From positions 62,001 to 126,000 of the forward strand of contig NZ_LMOI01000019.1 of assembly GCF_001423525.1 (NCBI RefSeq): a DNA stretch of 64,000 nucleotides. Direction: 5' to 3'. Shown here in pieces: positions 29,211 through 37,295 of this stretch. The DNA is from Arthrobacter sp. Leaf137 (GTDB lineage: Bacteria > Actinomycetota > Actinomycetes > Actinomycetales > Micrococcaceae). The notes beneath the pieces are model-generated. The model saw only the letters and a program-made list of their open reading frames with translations, did not search any database and had not been told where the DNA came from. Each line of letters starts with the position of its first letter. Position 1 is the stretch's first letter. The position numbers and the translations under genes were made by a program.

Positions 29211-29546
29211 CTAATCCCGTGGCAGGGAGTTGCCCTGGGTGGAGCCGTTTCCATTGGTGTCCCGGGCTGCCTGCGGAGCCGTGGGTTCTTCGCGGGCTTC
29301 CTCAGCCTCGATGTCCGCTTCGGCAGCAGCAGCGATGCGCTCCTCCTCCACCTGCGCCCGGTACCGGACGCGCCGGATCCGCCGGACCATGTCCACGATG
29401 AGCAGCGCCGTGGCCACAACGAAAAAGGCAGTCATGATGAAGCCCAGCAAGCCGGGCGTCACCTGGTCCTCCGTGATCCCGTCGCGCAGGGTTGGAGTGG
29501 GCATCGGCGTGGGGGTTGTGGCCAGTCTGAGGAGCAAGTTTTGCAC
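29211..29546 (-). CDS. Small single-pass membrane protein (Rv1083-like position)
   Basis: A 111-residue protein with a short Thr/Pro-rich N-terminus, one membrane helix (LLGFIMTAFFVVATALLIVDMV, about residues 33-54), then a basic stretch RRIRRVRYRAQVEEERIAAA leading into an acidic helical tail. The form suggests a signal-anchor protein with a cytosolic charged helix. Its place between hemolysin III and mca matches the small membrane protein found there in other actinobacteria. No function is known. GTG 29546 is preferred, since AAGG lies eight bases upstream; the frame extends to 29591. Confidence 0.7.
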   Translation of the reverse strand: MQNLLLRLATTPTPMPTPTLRDGITEDQVTPGLLGFIMTAFFVVATALLIVDMVRRIRRVRYRAQVEEERIAAAAEADIEAEEAREEPTAPQAARDTNGNGSTQGNSLPRD

Positions 29547-29643
29547 GTGTAATACCTTCAAAGGATCGGGTTGCAGCCGGACATATGTCACGCCCGAAGC
29601 GCTGGAGGCTCACTTCTACGCGGCATAGAAATCGCTGCCGTTT

Positions 29644-30549
29644 CTATCTTAGCCCGGCAAACAGGTCCGTCTCGGGCAGCTCGGAGGAGACCCGCGACTT
29701 GATCAGGGAGTAGTCCTCCCATGGCCAGGTCCGCCGCTGCATGTCTGCTGACACGGCGAAGAAGAACCCCAGGGGGTCCACCTGCGTGCGGTGGGCGCGG
29801 AGGGCGTCGTCGCGCACCTCGAAAAAGTCTCCGCAATCCACCTGCGTGGTGGTGGCATGTGCTGCGGGCGGCGGAGTGTGCCCCTCCGCATCGGACTCCA
29901 GCCACGCTGCGAGGCGTTCCGCATACGGTGACTGCAGCCCGGCTTCCTCGAGCGCGAAATGCAACGCACGGAAGCGTTCCGGGCTGAAGGCGCGGTCGTA
30001 GTACAGCTTTCCGGGCTCCCAGGGCTCCCCCGCTTCGGGGTATCTGCCGGCATCGCCGGCGGCATCGAACGCTTCCACTGCCACTTTGTGCGCCATGATG
30101 TGGTCCGGGTGGGGGTAGCCGCCGTTCTCATCATAGGAGAGGATGACGTGCGGCTTAAAGGACCGGACCAGCCGCACCAGAGGTGCCGCGGCATGGTGCA
30201 GCGGCAGCGTGGCGAAGGAGCCTGCCGGAAGGGGCGGAAGCGGATCGCCTTCGGGCAGGCCAGAGTCCACGAACCCCAGCCAGCGCTGCCGGATGCCAAG
30301 GATCTTTGCCGCCCGGTCCATCTCCAGGCGCCGCGCGCCCGCCATGTCCCGCTTGGGGTGCGGCTCGCCTTCCACGGCAGGGTTCTGGATGTCGCCGCGC
30401 GATCCGTCGGTGCAGGTGGCCACCATGACCTCTACGCCGGCGGCAGCGTACATGGCCATCGTGGCAGCGCCCTTGCTGGACTCGTCGTCCGGGTGGGCAT
30501 GCACTGCGAGCAGCCGAAGCGGTGCCTTGGATGTGCTGGACGCTGTCAT
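29644..30549 (-). CDS. mca: Mycothiol S-conjugate amidase
   Basis: Mca, 301 residues, cleaves mycothiol S-conjugates of toxins to release a mercapturic acid for export, a detoxification route specific to actinobacteria. The zinc-binding motif AVHAHPDDESSKGAATMA is at about residues 14-31, and the third ligand is in GGYPHPDHIMAHKVAVEAFD. The sequence RTWPWEDYSLI near the C-terminus helps separate Mca from the related deacetylase MshB. ATG 30549 has AGGAG upstream. It is divergent from DUF4307, as in M. tuberculosis Rv1082/Rv1081c. Confidence 0.93.
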   Translation of the reverse strand: MTASSTSKAPLRLLAVHAHPDDESSKGAATMAMYAAAGVEVMVATCTDGSRGDIQNPAVEGEPHPKRDMAGARRLEMDRAAKILGIRQRWLGFVDSGLPEGDPLPPLPAGSFATLPLHHAAAPLVRLVRSFKPHVILSYDENGGYPHPDHIMAHKVAVEAFDAAGDAGRYPEAGEPWEPGKLYYDRAFSPERFRALHFALEEAGLQSPYAERLAAWLESDAEGHTPPPAAHATTTQVDCGDFFEVRDDALRAHRTQVDPLGFFFAVSADMQRRTWPWEDYSLIKSRVSSELPETDLFAGLR

Positions 30550-30663
30550 GGAAGGACGGCTCCTCATTCTTCGTGGTGTGTGGCGGTGCAGGGTTGTGGC
30601 GGTATGCGGGCGGACGGACAGCGCCGTCATGGCCGGTGCAATTGGCCACCACAGGATGGGCAC

Positions 30664-30675
30664 TAAACTGGTCTG
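30664..30675 (+). promoter_or_regulatory. -10 element TAAACT, leaderless arrangement for DUF4307 gene
   Basis: TAAACT (30664-30669), six bases, then GTG 30676, with no ribosome-binding site. Confidence 0.55.
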
Positions 30676-31152
30676 GTGACTTCCCCGGACCAGCCGGCCC
30701 CATCCGCGCCCGCAGACACTAGCCTAGCCAATCGATATGGTGGCCAAAAGCGCAGCCTGACGCCCGGCGTCAAGCGCGCCATCGCGGGCGGGGCCCTCGC
30801 CGTCGGTATTGGTTTCCTGGCATGGGTCTCCACGTCGAATTCACTGTCGGCGGTCAGCTTCAAGGACGTGGGTTACAGCACACCTGATGCCACCGTGGCC
30901 GAGGTGGACTTCCAGGTGACCCGCGAACCCGGCACTCCCGTCAAGTGCGCCGTGAAGGCCCTCGATTCCAGGTACGCGGTAGTTGGCTGGAAGGTGGTGG
31001 ACATTCCCGCCGATGCCCCTGAGGGAACACAGGGAACGGCCGACGGCGGCAGGACGGTTTCCCAGCGGGTCACGGTCCGCACGGAGTCGCTGTCCGTGTC
31101 CGGCGTTGTGGACAGCTGCTGGGCCACGGACGGATCCGGCCAGAAGGTGTGA
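30676..31152 (+). CDS. DUF4307 domain-containing membrane protein
   Basis: A 158-residue protein with a short cytosolic N-terminus (SLANRYGGQKRSLTPGVKR), one membrane helix (AIAGGALAVGIGFLAWVS, about 35-52) and an extracytoplasmic DUF4307 domain of beta type (VDFQVTREPGTPVKCAVKAL and YAVVGWKVVDIP). Function is unknown. It sits between mca and greA exactly as in mycobacteria. The GTG start follows a leaderless -10 element. Confidence 0.85.
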   Translation: MTSPDQPAPSAPADTSLANRYGGQKRSLTPGVKRAIAGGALAVGIGFLAWVSTSNSLSAVSFKDVGYSTPDATVAEVDFQVTREPGTPVKCAVKALDSRYAVVGWKVVDIPADAPEGTQGTADGGRTVSQRVTVRTESLSVSGVVDSCWATDGSGQKV

Positions 31153-31294
31153 TGTGGGCCGCTTGCTTGTTGGGATAAATCCGGGGGTTTGACTACAATG
31201 GATCAATACCTTCACCCCGCTGAGCTGGTTGCTGTTCCACAAGTGGCCACCGTGGCGGGGTCTTTTGCATGTAGGACCACTAGAGGAGAAGTCC
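31153..31294 (+). promoter_or_regulatory. greA promoter and leader with terminator-like hairpin
   Basis: A plausible promoter is TTGGGA - 18 bases - TACAAT, ending near 31198. The leader then contains ACCCCGC (31214-31220) pairing with GCGGGGT (31255-31261), followed at once by TCTTTT. This resembles an intrinsic terminator placed before the greA ribosome site. GAGGAG lies six bases before the GTG. Confidence 0.5.
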
Positions 31295-31789
31295 GTGTCT
31301 ACCACCAACAGCGCAGCTGCAGCCTGGCTCACCCAGGAAGCTTTTGACCGCCTGAAGGCAGAGCTGGACCACCTTTCCGGCCCCGGCCGGGCGGATATTG
31401 TCCAGAAGATCGACGCTGCCCGCCAGGAGGGTGACCTCAAGGAAAACGGCGGCTACCACGCTGCCAAGGAAGAGCAGGGCAAGATCGAGGCCCGCATCCG
31501 CCAGCTGACCGTGCTGCTTCGGGACGCCCACGTGGGTGAATCTCCCGCCGATGACGGCATCGTTGAGCCCGGCATGATCGTGGTGGCCCGGATTGCCGGG
31601 GACGAAGAGACCTTCCTGCTCGGATCCCGTGAGATTGCCGGCGATTCGGACCTGGACGTCTTCAGCGAGAAGTCCCCCCTGGGTTCTGCCATCCTTGGCC
31701 ACAAGGAAGGCGAGACGCTGAGTTACGTTGCGCCCAACGGCAAGGACATCAAGGTGGAAATCCTGTCCGCAAAGCCTTACGCAGCCTAG
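31295..31789 (+). CDS. greA: Transcription elongation factor GreA
   Basis: GreA, 164 residues, enters the RNA polymerase secondary channel and stimulates cleavage of backtracked RNA. The coiled-coil N-terminal domain includes WLTQEAFDRLKAELDHL and the tip region AARQEGDLKENGGYHAAKEEQG, with the acidic residues at the tip. The C-terminal FKBP-like part ends GHKEGETLSYVAPNGKDIKVEI. The GTG start has GAGGAG six bases upstream. A leader hairpin suggests attenuation. A strong terminator follows. Confidence 0.95.
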   Translation: MSTTNSAAAAWLTQEAFDRLKAELDHLSGPGRADIVQKIDAARQEGDLKENGGYHAAKEEQGKIEARIRQLTVLLRDAHVGESPADDGIVEPGMIVVARIAGDEETFLLGSREIAGDSDLDVFSEKSPLGSAILGHKEGETLSYVAPNGKDIKVEILSAKPYAA

Positions 31790-31805
31790 TTTTTCCTGAG
31801 CTGCC

Positions 31806-31840
31806 AAAGCGCCTGCCGCCCTTGGGGCGGCAGGCGCTTT
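31806..31840. terminator. greA / rhomboid bidirectional terminator
   Basis: A 16-base perfect stem (AAAGCGCCTGCCGCCC and complement, 31806-31821 and 31825-31840) with a 3-base loop and flanking A and T runs. It serves convergent genes. Confidence 0.92.
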
Positions 31841-31865
31841 TCTGTTTTCGCTGATCGGGCGGCAG

Positions 31866-32501
31866 CTACAGGGGAATTGCGCGGTCCCGCTGCCTGTCGG
31901 CGCCCGAACGCGGGCGGAGGATCAGTGCGGCAACCACTCCCCCGGCGGCTCCGCCAAGGTGGGCCTGCCAGGAAACGAGGCCGGACACGATGGGCAGCAG
32001 GCCGAACAGGATGCTGCCATAGCCCATGAACAGGACCACGGCCAGGAGGATCTGTTTCCAGCTGCGGTTGAAGAAGCCGCGGACCAGGAGGAAGGCAAAG
32101 AGTCCGAAGACAAGGCCTGAGGAGCCTACGGTGATTCCGCCGTCGCCGATCAGCCAGACGGTGATTCCCGATCCCAGCCAGCTGAGCGCGAGGGCAGTCA
32201 GGAAAACCCGGAGACCGGAGAGGAACACCAGGAAGCCAAAGATGATGAGCGGCAGGCTGTTGGACAGCAGGTGGTTCAGGTTGGCATGCAGCAGCGGAAA
32301 CGTGAAGATGTCGAGGAGCCCGTCCGCGGTCCGGGGCCGCAGTCCGAACGTGCGTGTCAGCGACCCCAGTGTCAGCGTGTTGAACAGTTCAATGACAAAG
32401 AGGAGTGCCACGAACCCGCCCAGGACGAGCAGCCCGCCCTTGGCGCGCGCCGCCGTCGTCTGCCGCTCCCGGAAGTCCCCGCTCCGCATCAGGCCAGCCA
32501 C
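31866..32501 (-). CDS. Rhomboid family intramembrane serine protease
   Basis: A 211-residue membrane protease. Catalytic serine lies in GITVGSSGLVFGLFAFLL (GxSG) and the catalytic histidine in VSWQAHLGGAAGGVVAAL; LLHANLNHLLSNSLPLIIFG supplies the conserved HxxxN of the oxyanion region. Six membrane helices fit the family. The start is GTG 32501 with GGAG five bases upstream. Substrates are unknown. It lies eight bases after the ilvA stop on the same strand, so it may be the last gene of the AI-2E permease / ilvA unit. Confidence 0.92.
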   Translation of the reverse strand: MAGLMRSGDFRERQTTAARAKGGLLVLGGFVALLFVIELFNTLTLGSLTRTFGLRPRTADGLLDIFTFPLLHANLNHLLSNSLPLIIFGFLVFLSGLRVFLTALALSWLGSGITVWLIGDGGITVGSSGLVFGLFAFLLVRGFFNRSWKQILLAVVLFMGYGSILFGLLPIVSGLVSWQAHLGGAAGGVVAALILRPRSGADRQRDRAIPL

Positions 32502-32509
32502 GCGTACTC

Positions 32510-33748
32510 CTAGTGCACCACGATGGGTTGGAATCCTTCGGCACGGAGCGCGCTGAGGACTTGCTCACCGTGCTGGTGGCCCTTGGTCTCGAGGTTCACG
32601 GTGATGGAGACGTCGCCCATGCTGATGGAGCCACCCACGCGGGTGTGGTCCAGGCCGGTGACGTTGGCATCGTTTTCGGCGATGATCCTGGCGATGGTTG
32701 CCAGCGAGCCGGGACGGTCATCCAGCATCATGCGGACGGTCATGTATCGCCCGGCTGCGGAAAGGCCGCGCTGGATGACCTTGAGCATCAGCATGGGGTC
32801 GATGTTGCCGCCGGACAGTACGACGGCGGTGGTCCCCGGGTTTTCGATCTTGCCGTCCATCAGGGCTGCTACGCCGACAGCACCGGCGGGCTCCACCACC
32901 ATTTTGGCGCGTTCCAGCAGGAAGATCAGCGCACGGGCCAGCGAATCCTCGCTGACCGTCACAACGTCGTCCACGAGTTCGCGGATGATGCTGAACGGCA
33001 GCTGCCCTGGCCGGCCCACGGCGATGCCGTCAGCCATGGTGGACACCTTCTTCAGCGGAACCAGGGCGTCAGCGGCCAGGGAGGGAGGGTAGGCCGCGGC
33101 GTTTTCCGCCTGCACCCCGATGATGCGGATGTCCCGGCCGAGTTCCTTGGCCCGGGCTTTGATGGCGACGGCGACCCCGGCCAGGAGACCGCCGCCGCCA
33201 ACGCCCATCAGGACGGTGTCCACGGTGGGGATCTGCTCGAGGATCTCCAGGCCAACAGTGCCCTGGCCGGCCACCACATCAACGTTGTCGAAGGGGTGGA
33301 CGAAGACCGTCCCCGTTTCGTTGCTGTACCGCTGGGCCTCGGCCAGCGCCTCGTCCACGTTGTGGCCGTGCAGGATCACTTCGGCACCGTGGCTGCGGGT
33401 GGCTGCGAGCTTCGGCAGCGCAACACCGAGGGGCATGTAAATGCGGGCCTTGATCCCCAGGCTTTTCGCTGCCACGGCAACGCCCTGGGCGTGGTTGCCT
33501 GCGGACGCCGCCACGACGCCGCGTTTCTTCTCTTCGGGCGACAGGCGGGCCATGCGGACGTAGGCGCCGCGGACCTTGAAGGACCCTGCGCGCTGGAGGT
33601 TCTCGCATTTGAAGTAGACCTCGCCGCCCACCTGCGCGCCCAGCGCACGGGACGATTCCACTGGAGTGCGCGCAATAATCCCGTCAAGCAGCTTCTGCGC
33701 CTCAAGGACATCGTCCAGCGTGACGGGAAGGGTTTGCAGGATGTTCAC
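32510..33748 (-). CDS. ilvA: Threonine ammonia-lyase
   Basis: PLP-dependent threonine dehydratase, 412 residues, converts threonine to 2-oxobutyrate, the first step to isoleucine. The PLP lysine is in QRAGSFKVRGAYVRM (about residue 56) and the glycine-rich phosphate loop in GVGGGGLLAGVAVAIK. A single C-terminal ACT domain (about 330-412, RMMLDDRPGSLATIARIIAE) points to allosteric control; short forms with one ACT domain are often of the TdcB-like type. SD GAGGAG precedes the GTG start. It starts three bases after the AI-2E permease gene. Confidence 0.95.
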   Translation of the reverse strand: MNILQTLPVTLDDVLEAQKLLDGIIARTPVESSRALGAQVGGEVYFKCENLQRAGSFKVRGAYVRMARLSPEEKKRGVVAASAGNHAQGVAVAAKSLGIKARIYMPLGVALPKLAATRSHGAEVILHGHNVDEALAEAQRYSNETGTVFVHPFDNVDVVAGQGTVGLEILEQIPTVDTVLMGVGGGGLLAGVAVAIKARAKELGRDIRIIGVQAENAAAYPPSLAADALVPLKKVSTMADGIAVGRPGQLPFSIIRELVDDVVTVSEDSLARALIFLLERAKMVVEPAGAVGVAALMDGKIENPGTTAVVLSGGNIDPMLMLKVIQRGLSAAGRYMTVRMMLDDRPGSLATIARIIAENDANVTGLDHTRVGGSISMGDVSITVNLETKGHQHGEQVLSALRAEGFQPIVVH

Positions 33749-33751
33749 GTA

Positions 33752-35077
33752 CTACTCTCCTCTTGGTTCGTCCCCGGCGCCCCGATGGGATGCGGAGTGG
33801 GCACCGCGGTGTTCAGCTGTGGTGCCGGCAGACGTGCCGCCTTCGCCGCCAAAGTCCTTGGGCGGTTCAACGTCTTCAATGGTGTTGTCCCCGCCAGCCG
33901 GAGCTGTCAGGGGCCTCCCGGCAATCACCGGCACCTGTTCATGTTCCCATGTTCTGGCTGCGATGTAGCGAATGGCCGAGTTTGCTACGGCCAGGATGGG
34001 GACGGAAAACAGTGCACCCGGGATGCCGGCAAGGTACGAACCGGCGGCAACGCTGAGGATAACGGCTACCGGGTGGAGCGAAACGGCCTTGCCCATGACC
34101 AGCGGCTGCAGGATGTGGCCTTCCAGCTGCTGGACCGCAAGGACGATGGCGAGCATGATCAGCGCATTCACGGGGCCGTTGGCAACCAGCGCCAGCAGGA
34201 CGGCAATCACACCGGTCACCAGCGCACCCACCACCGGGATGAACGACCCCAGGAACACCAACACGCCCAGGGGAAGAGCCAGCGGGACACCGATGATCGC
34301 GGCGCCCACGCCGATGCCGATCGCATCCACAGCGGCAACGAACATCTGGATACGTGCATAGCTGACCATGGAGGCCCAGCCCTTGCGTCCGGCGCCGAAG
34401 GTGGCGGCCCGCGCCCGCCGCGGAAGCAGCCGCACCAGGAACGCCCAGATCCGGTCTCCCTCGAGCAGGAAGAAAATGAGGATAAACAGGGCGAGGAGCA
34501 ATCCGGCGGCAAAGTGTCCGGCGGTACTGCCAAAGGAGAGGGCGCCACTGAGGATGCTGCTGCTGTTGTTCTGCAGTGCGTCGCTGGCTTCCTTGACGTA
34601 CTGGTCGATCTGGGCCGCCGTCAGGTGCAGCGGCCCGTCGGAGAGCCACGTCTGGACCTGCCGCACGCCTTCGAGCGCCTGCTGCCACAATTCACCGAAG
34701 CCGATGACCAACTGCCGGCCGACGAGGGCCAGCGCACCGGAGATCACGGCGATAAAGCTTAGGACCGTGACGGCGACGGCAAGGCCGGCGGGCAGTCCGC
34801 GCCGCTTCAACCAGGCCGTGACCGGGCTCAGCAGCCCCGCGAGGAGCGCCGCCACCATCACCGGGATGATCAGGAAGGTGATGTGGCTCAGGAGCCAGAT
34901 CAGCGTGCCGGCCATCAGGAGGATGAGGCCCAGGCGCCAGGACCAGGATGCGGCAATCCGCACACCGTACGGGATGTCCCGGTCCAGCTCACGGTCCGTC
35001 AGGACGCGGAGGGGTGCCGCCGCGGCGGGGGCTGGAGATGGCCTGGACTGGGTGGCGTCGTCCTCATTGGGCGTCAT
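33752..35077 (-). CDS. AI-2E family transporter
   Basis: A 441-residue membrane protein of the AI-2E exporter family (PerM/TqsA-like). Seven to eight hydrophobic segments include LGLILLMAGTLIWLLSHITF, GFGELWQQALEGVRQVQTWL (soluble loop) and GVLVFLGSFIPVVGALVTGV. The cytosolic N- and C-terminal tails are polar. The substrate is uncertain; members may export autoinducer-2 or other small molecules, or serve ion antiport. A TAGAGT element lies six bases before the ATG. It leads an operon-like run with ilvA and rhomboid. Confidence 0.9.
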   Translation of the reverse strand: MTPNEDDATQSRPSPAPAAAAPLRVLTDRELDRDIPYGVRIAASWSWRLGLILLMAGTLIWLLSHITFLIIPVMVAALLAGLLSPVTAWLKRRGLPAGLAVAVTVLSFIAVISGALALVGRQLVIGFGELWQQALEGVRQVQTWLSDGPLHLTAAQIDQYVKEASDALQNNSSSILSGALSFGSTAGHFAAGLLLALFILIFFLLEGDRIWAFLVRLLPRRARAATFGAGRKGWASMVSYARIQMFVAAVDAIGIGVGAAIIGVPLALPLGVLVFLGSFIPVVGALVTGVIAVLLALVANGPVNALIMLAIVLAVQQLEGHILQPLVMGKAVSLHPVAVILSVAAGSYLAGIPGALFSVPILAVANSAIRYIAARTWEHEQVPVIAGRPLTAPAGGDNTIEDVEPPKDFGGEGGTSAGTTAEHRGAHSASHRGAGDEPRGE

Positions 35078-35089
35078 AAGGAAACTCTA
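35078..35089 (-). promoter_or_regulatory. -10 element TAGAGT, leaderless arrangement for AI-2E permease
   Basis: TAGAGT on the minus strand (35089-35084) plus six bases reaches the ATG at 35077. It overlaps the end of the upstream mutarotase gene. Confidence 0.5.
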
Positions 35090-36046
35090 ACCGCCCGTGG
35101 CGGCGTGGTAGTCGATTCCCCACTCCATGGCGAAGGACTCCCCGGGTTCGAGCCAGCGCAGGCCGTCACCGGAGTTGAAGGCGTTGGCCGGACCGGTCAT
35201 CGGCTCTACGGCGAGCGCCCGGCTGCGGCCGGGGTAGACCGTGCTGACGAAGACGTGGACGTACTGGCAGGATTCGTCCTGCCAGAGGCTGACGCTGCGT
35301 CCGTCCGGACCGGCCAGCACGTGGCGGGCCTTGCCATCCTTATACCCGAGGCCGGTGAGTGCGACGTCGACGCTGAGGCCGCCGATGGTGCGGCCGGCGC
35401 GGAAGTCGGTGTCGCCGTCCACGGGTGCGGAACTGCGGGGTATCAACCGCTCATCGGCGATGAGCTGGGTGTCGGCCTGGACGGTCAGTACCAGTTCCTC
35501 GGCCGGTGCGTCTCCCAGCCGCAGGTAGGGGTGCGCGCCGAGGACGAACGGCGCAGCTGCTGCGGCATGGTTGGTCAGGCTCTGGCGGACTGCGAGTCCC
35601 AGGTCTGCGGTCAGCTCGTACCGCACGAGGTGCCGCACCAGGAACGGGTACCCGTGCTGCGGAAAGACCGTGGCTTCCAGGGAAACGGAGTATGGCGATT
35701 CGTCCACCAGGGCGTAACCGACATTTCTGAGCAGGCCGTGGCTGGCGTTGTTCCGGGATACCTCAGTGATGTCCAGCTGCTGCTTCTTGCCGTCCAGGAC
35801 CCAGGCGCCGTCCTCCACCCTGTTGGCCCAGGGCGCCAGGGTGATTCCTGCGCCCCCGGGCGGGATGACGTCATCGCCGTAGGTCTCGGTCAGGAGCACG
35901 CCGCCCCGGCTGTAGGAGCGGAGTCCGGCGGCGAGCTCGGTGATGACGGCAACGGCGTCGCCGCGGCGAAGTTCGTACTGGCGACCTGAGGCAAAGGCGC
36001 GCAACTGCGGACTGGTGGTGGCGTCCTGGGACGAAGACTGGGTCAT
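35087..36046 (-). CDS. Aldose 1-epimerase (galactose mutarotase) family protein
   Basis: A 319-residue mutarotase that interconverts alpha and beta anomers and so feeds galactokinase. Substrate-binding and catalytic residues appear in LAPWANRVEDGAWVLDG (Asn-Arg), NNASHGLLRNVGY (His), FVLGAHPYLRLGD (His-Pro-Tyr) and ALAVEPMTGPANAFNSGDGL (Glu). ATG 36046 is chosen; the frame runs eight codons further upstream without homology. A TACGGT element lies seven bases upstream. It is divergent from galT-galK, so the Leloir genes share one control region. Confidence 0.92.
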   Translation of the reverse strand: MTQSSSQDATTSPQLRAFASGRQYELRRGDAVAVITELAAGLRSYSRGGVLLTETYGDDVIPPGGAGITLAPWANRVEDGAWVLDGKKQQLDITEVSRNNASHGLLRNVGYALVDESPYSVSLEATVFPQHGYPFLVRHLVRYELTADLGLAVRQSLTNHAAAAAPFVLGAHPYLRLGDAPAEELVLTVQADTQLIADERLIPRSSAPVDGDTDFRAGRTIGGLSVDVALTGLGYKDGKARHVLAGPDGRSVSLWQDESCQYVHVFVSTVYPGRSRALAVEPMTGPANAFNSGDGLRWLEPGESFAMEWGIDYHAATGG

Positions 36047-36059
36047 GTGCCTTACCGTA
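36047..36059 (-). promoter_or_regulatory. -10 element TACGGT, leaderless arrangement for mutarotase
   Basis: TACGGT on the minus strand (36059-36054) is followed by seven bases and the ATG. Confidence 0.5.
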
Positions 36060-36100
36060 CCGCGCGCCACCAGTCGCGCCGAACGGTCAATGTTGCTTTT

Positions 36101-36130
36101 TGTTCTTAACTATTCTTTTTTGGTTGAACA
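36101..36130. promoter_or_regulatory. AT-rich gal control region with TGTTC-N20-GAACA
   Basis: The only strongly AT-rich stretch in the gal locus, between mutarotase and galT. TGTTC (36101-36105) and GAACA (36126-36130) form a short dyad across a T-rich centre. It is the likely site of the galT promoter and of repressor binding, but the regulator cannot be named. Confidence 0.35.
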
Positions 36131-36146
36131 TGCGAAAATATTTCCC

Positions 36147-37295
36147 ATGACAGCGATCACCAGCACCAGACTCTCCGACGGCCGGGAGCTGATCTATTTT
36201 GATGACCCGGGCACCAATGCGGCGAGGGCCACGGGGCCCACCGACCAGCGCGGCCTGCCACCCCGGGGCGAGCCCGGCGAGGTCCGCTTCGATGCCCTCA
36301 CGGACGAATGGGTGGCAGTGGCGGCGCACCGCCAGACCCGTACCCACCTTCCGCCTGCGGACCAGTGCCCCATCTGCCCCACCACGCCTAACAACCCGTC
36401 CGAAATTCCTGCGGCCGACTACGACGTTGTGGTCTTCGAGAACCGTTTCCCGTCCCTCGGCCCCGCACTCGGTCCGGTTCCGGAAAACGCTGCCTGGGGA
36501 ACCAAGGGCCCGGCCTATGGCCGCTGCGAAGTAGTGTCATTCACGCCCGAGCACACGGGCTCCTTCAGCACCCTCAGCGAAACCCGCTCCCGGACGGTGA
36601 TTGAGGCCTGGGCCCAGCGCACGGAAGCGCTCAGCTCACTGGCGGGCATCAAGCAGGTATTTCCTTTCGAGAACCGCGGCGCAGATATTGGCGTCACCCT
36701 CCACCACCCGCACGGCCAGATCTACGCCTACCCCTATGTCACTCCCCGGGCGGGCGTGCTGGGTTCAGCCGCCCTGCGCCATTACGGGAAGCACGATGGC
36801 CGCGAAACCCTGACCGGTTCCCTCCTCAAAGCAGAACGGCAGGACGGCAGCCGGATGGTCATGGAAGGCGAGAACTTCAGCGCCTACGTCCCCTTCGCCG
36901 CCCGCTGGCCGCTTGAAATCCACTTGGTCCCCCACCGCCACGTTCCGGACCTGGCGGCCCTGAGCGGGGAGGAGAAGGACGAGCTTGCCCACGTCTACCT
37001 GGACCTGCTGAAGCGCGTGGATGCCCTGTACCCCACGCCCACCCCGTACATCTCCGCCTGGCACCAGGCTCCGCTGGAGCCCGAACTCCGCGCCTCCGGA
37101 TACCTCCACCTTCAGCTGACCTCACCCCGGCGCGCTGCGGATAAGCTGAAATACCTTGCCGGATCCGAGGCAGCCATGGGCGCCTTCATCAACGACACCA
37201 CACCGGAAAGCGTGGCCGAGCGGCTGCGCGCAACGGTTCCGGCACCTGCCACTGCGGCCGCCGAGGCCGCTCCGTCCCAAGGAGTTCCCGCTTGA
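36147..37295 (+). CDS. galT: Galactose-1-phosphate uridylyltransferase
   Basis: GalT, 382 residues, exchanges UMP between UDP-glucose and galactose-1-phosphate in the Leloir pathway. The active-site His-x-His sits in VTLHHPHGQIYAYPYV (about residues 191-206). Zinc-site cysteines appear in ADQCPICPTTPNNPSE. NRGADIGVTLHHPHG and PLEIHLVPHRHVPDLA are characteristic. ATG 36147 is the first start after the AT-rich control region; the longer upstream frame has no homology. The stop overlaps the galK TTG start. Confidence 0.95.
   Translation: MTAITSTRLSDGRELIYFDDPGTNAARATGPTDQRGLPPRGEPGEVRFDALTDEWVAVAAHRQTRTHLPPADQCPICPTTPNNPSEIPAADYDVVVFENRFPSLGPALGPVPENAAWGTKGPAYGRCEVVSFTPEHTGSFSTLSETRSRTVIEAWAQRTEALSSLAGIKQVFPFENRGADIGVTLHHPHGQIYAYPYVTPRAGVLGSAALRHYGKHDGRETLTGSLLKAERQDGSRMVMEGENFSAYVPFAARWPLEIHLVPHRHVPDLAALSGEEKDELAHVYLDLLKRVDALYPTPTPYISAWHQAPLEPELRASGYLHLQLTSPRRAADKLKYLAGSEAAMGAFINDTTPESVAERLRATVPAPATAAAEAAPSQGVPA

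Noticed and set aside
32405..34762. A 785-codon open frame on the plus strand
   Set aside because: It is antisense to ilvA and the AI-2E-family permease, both clear families.
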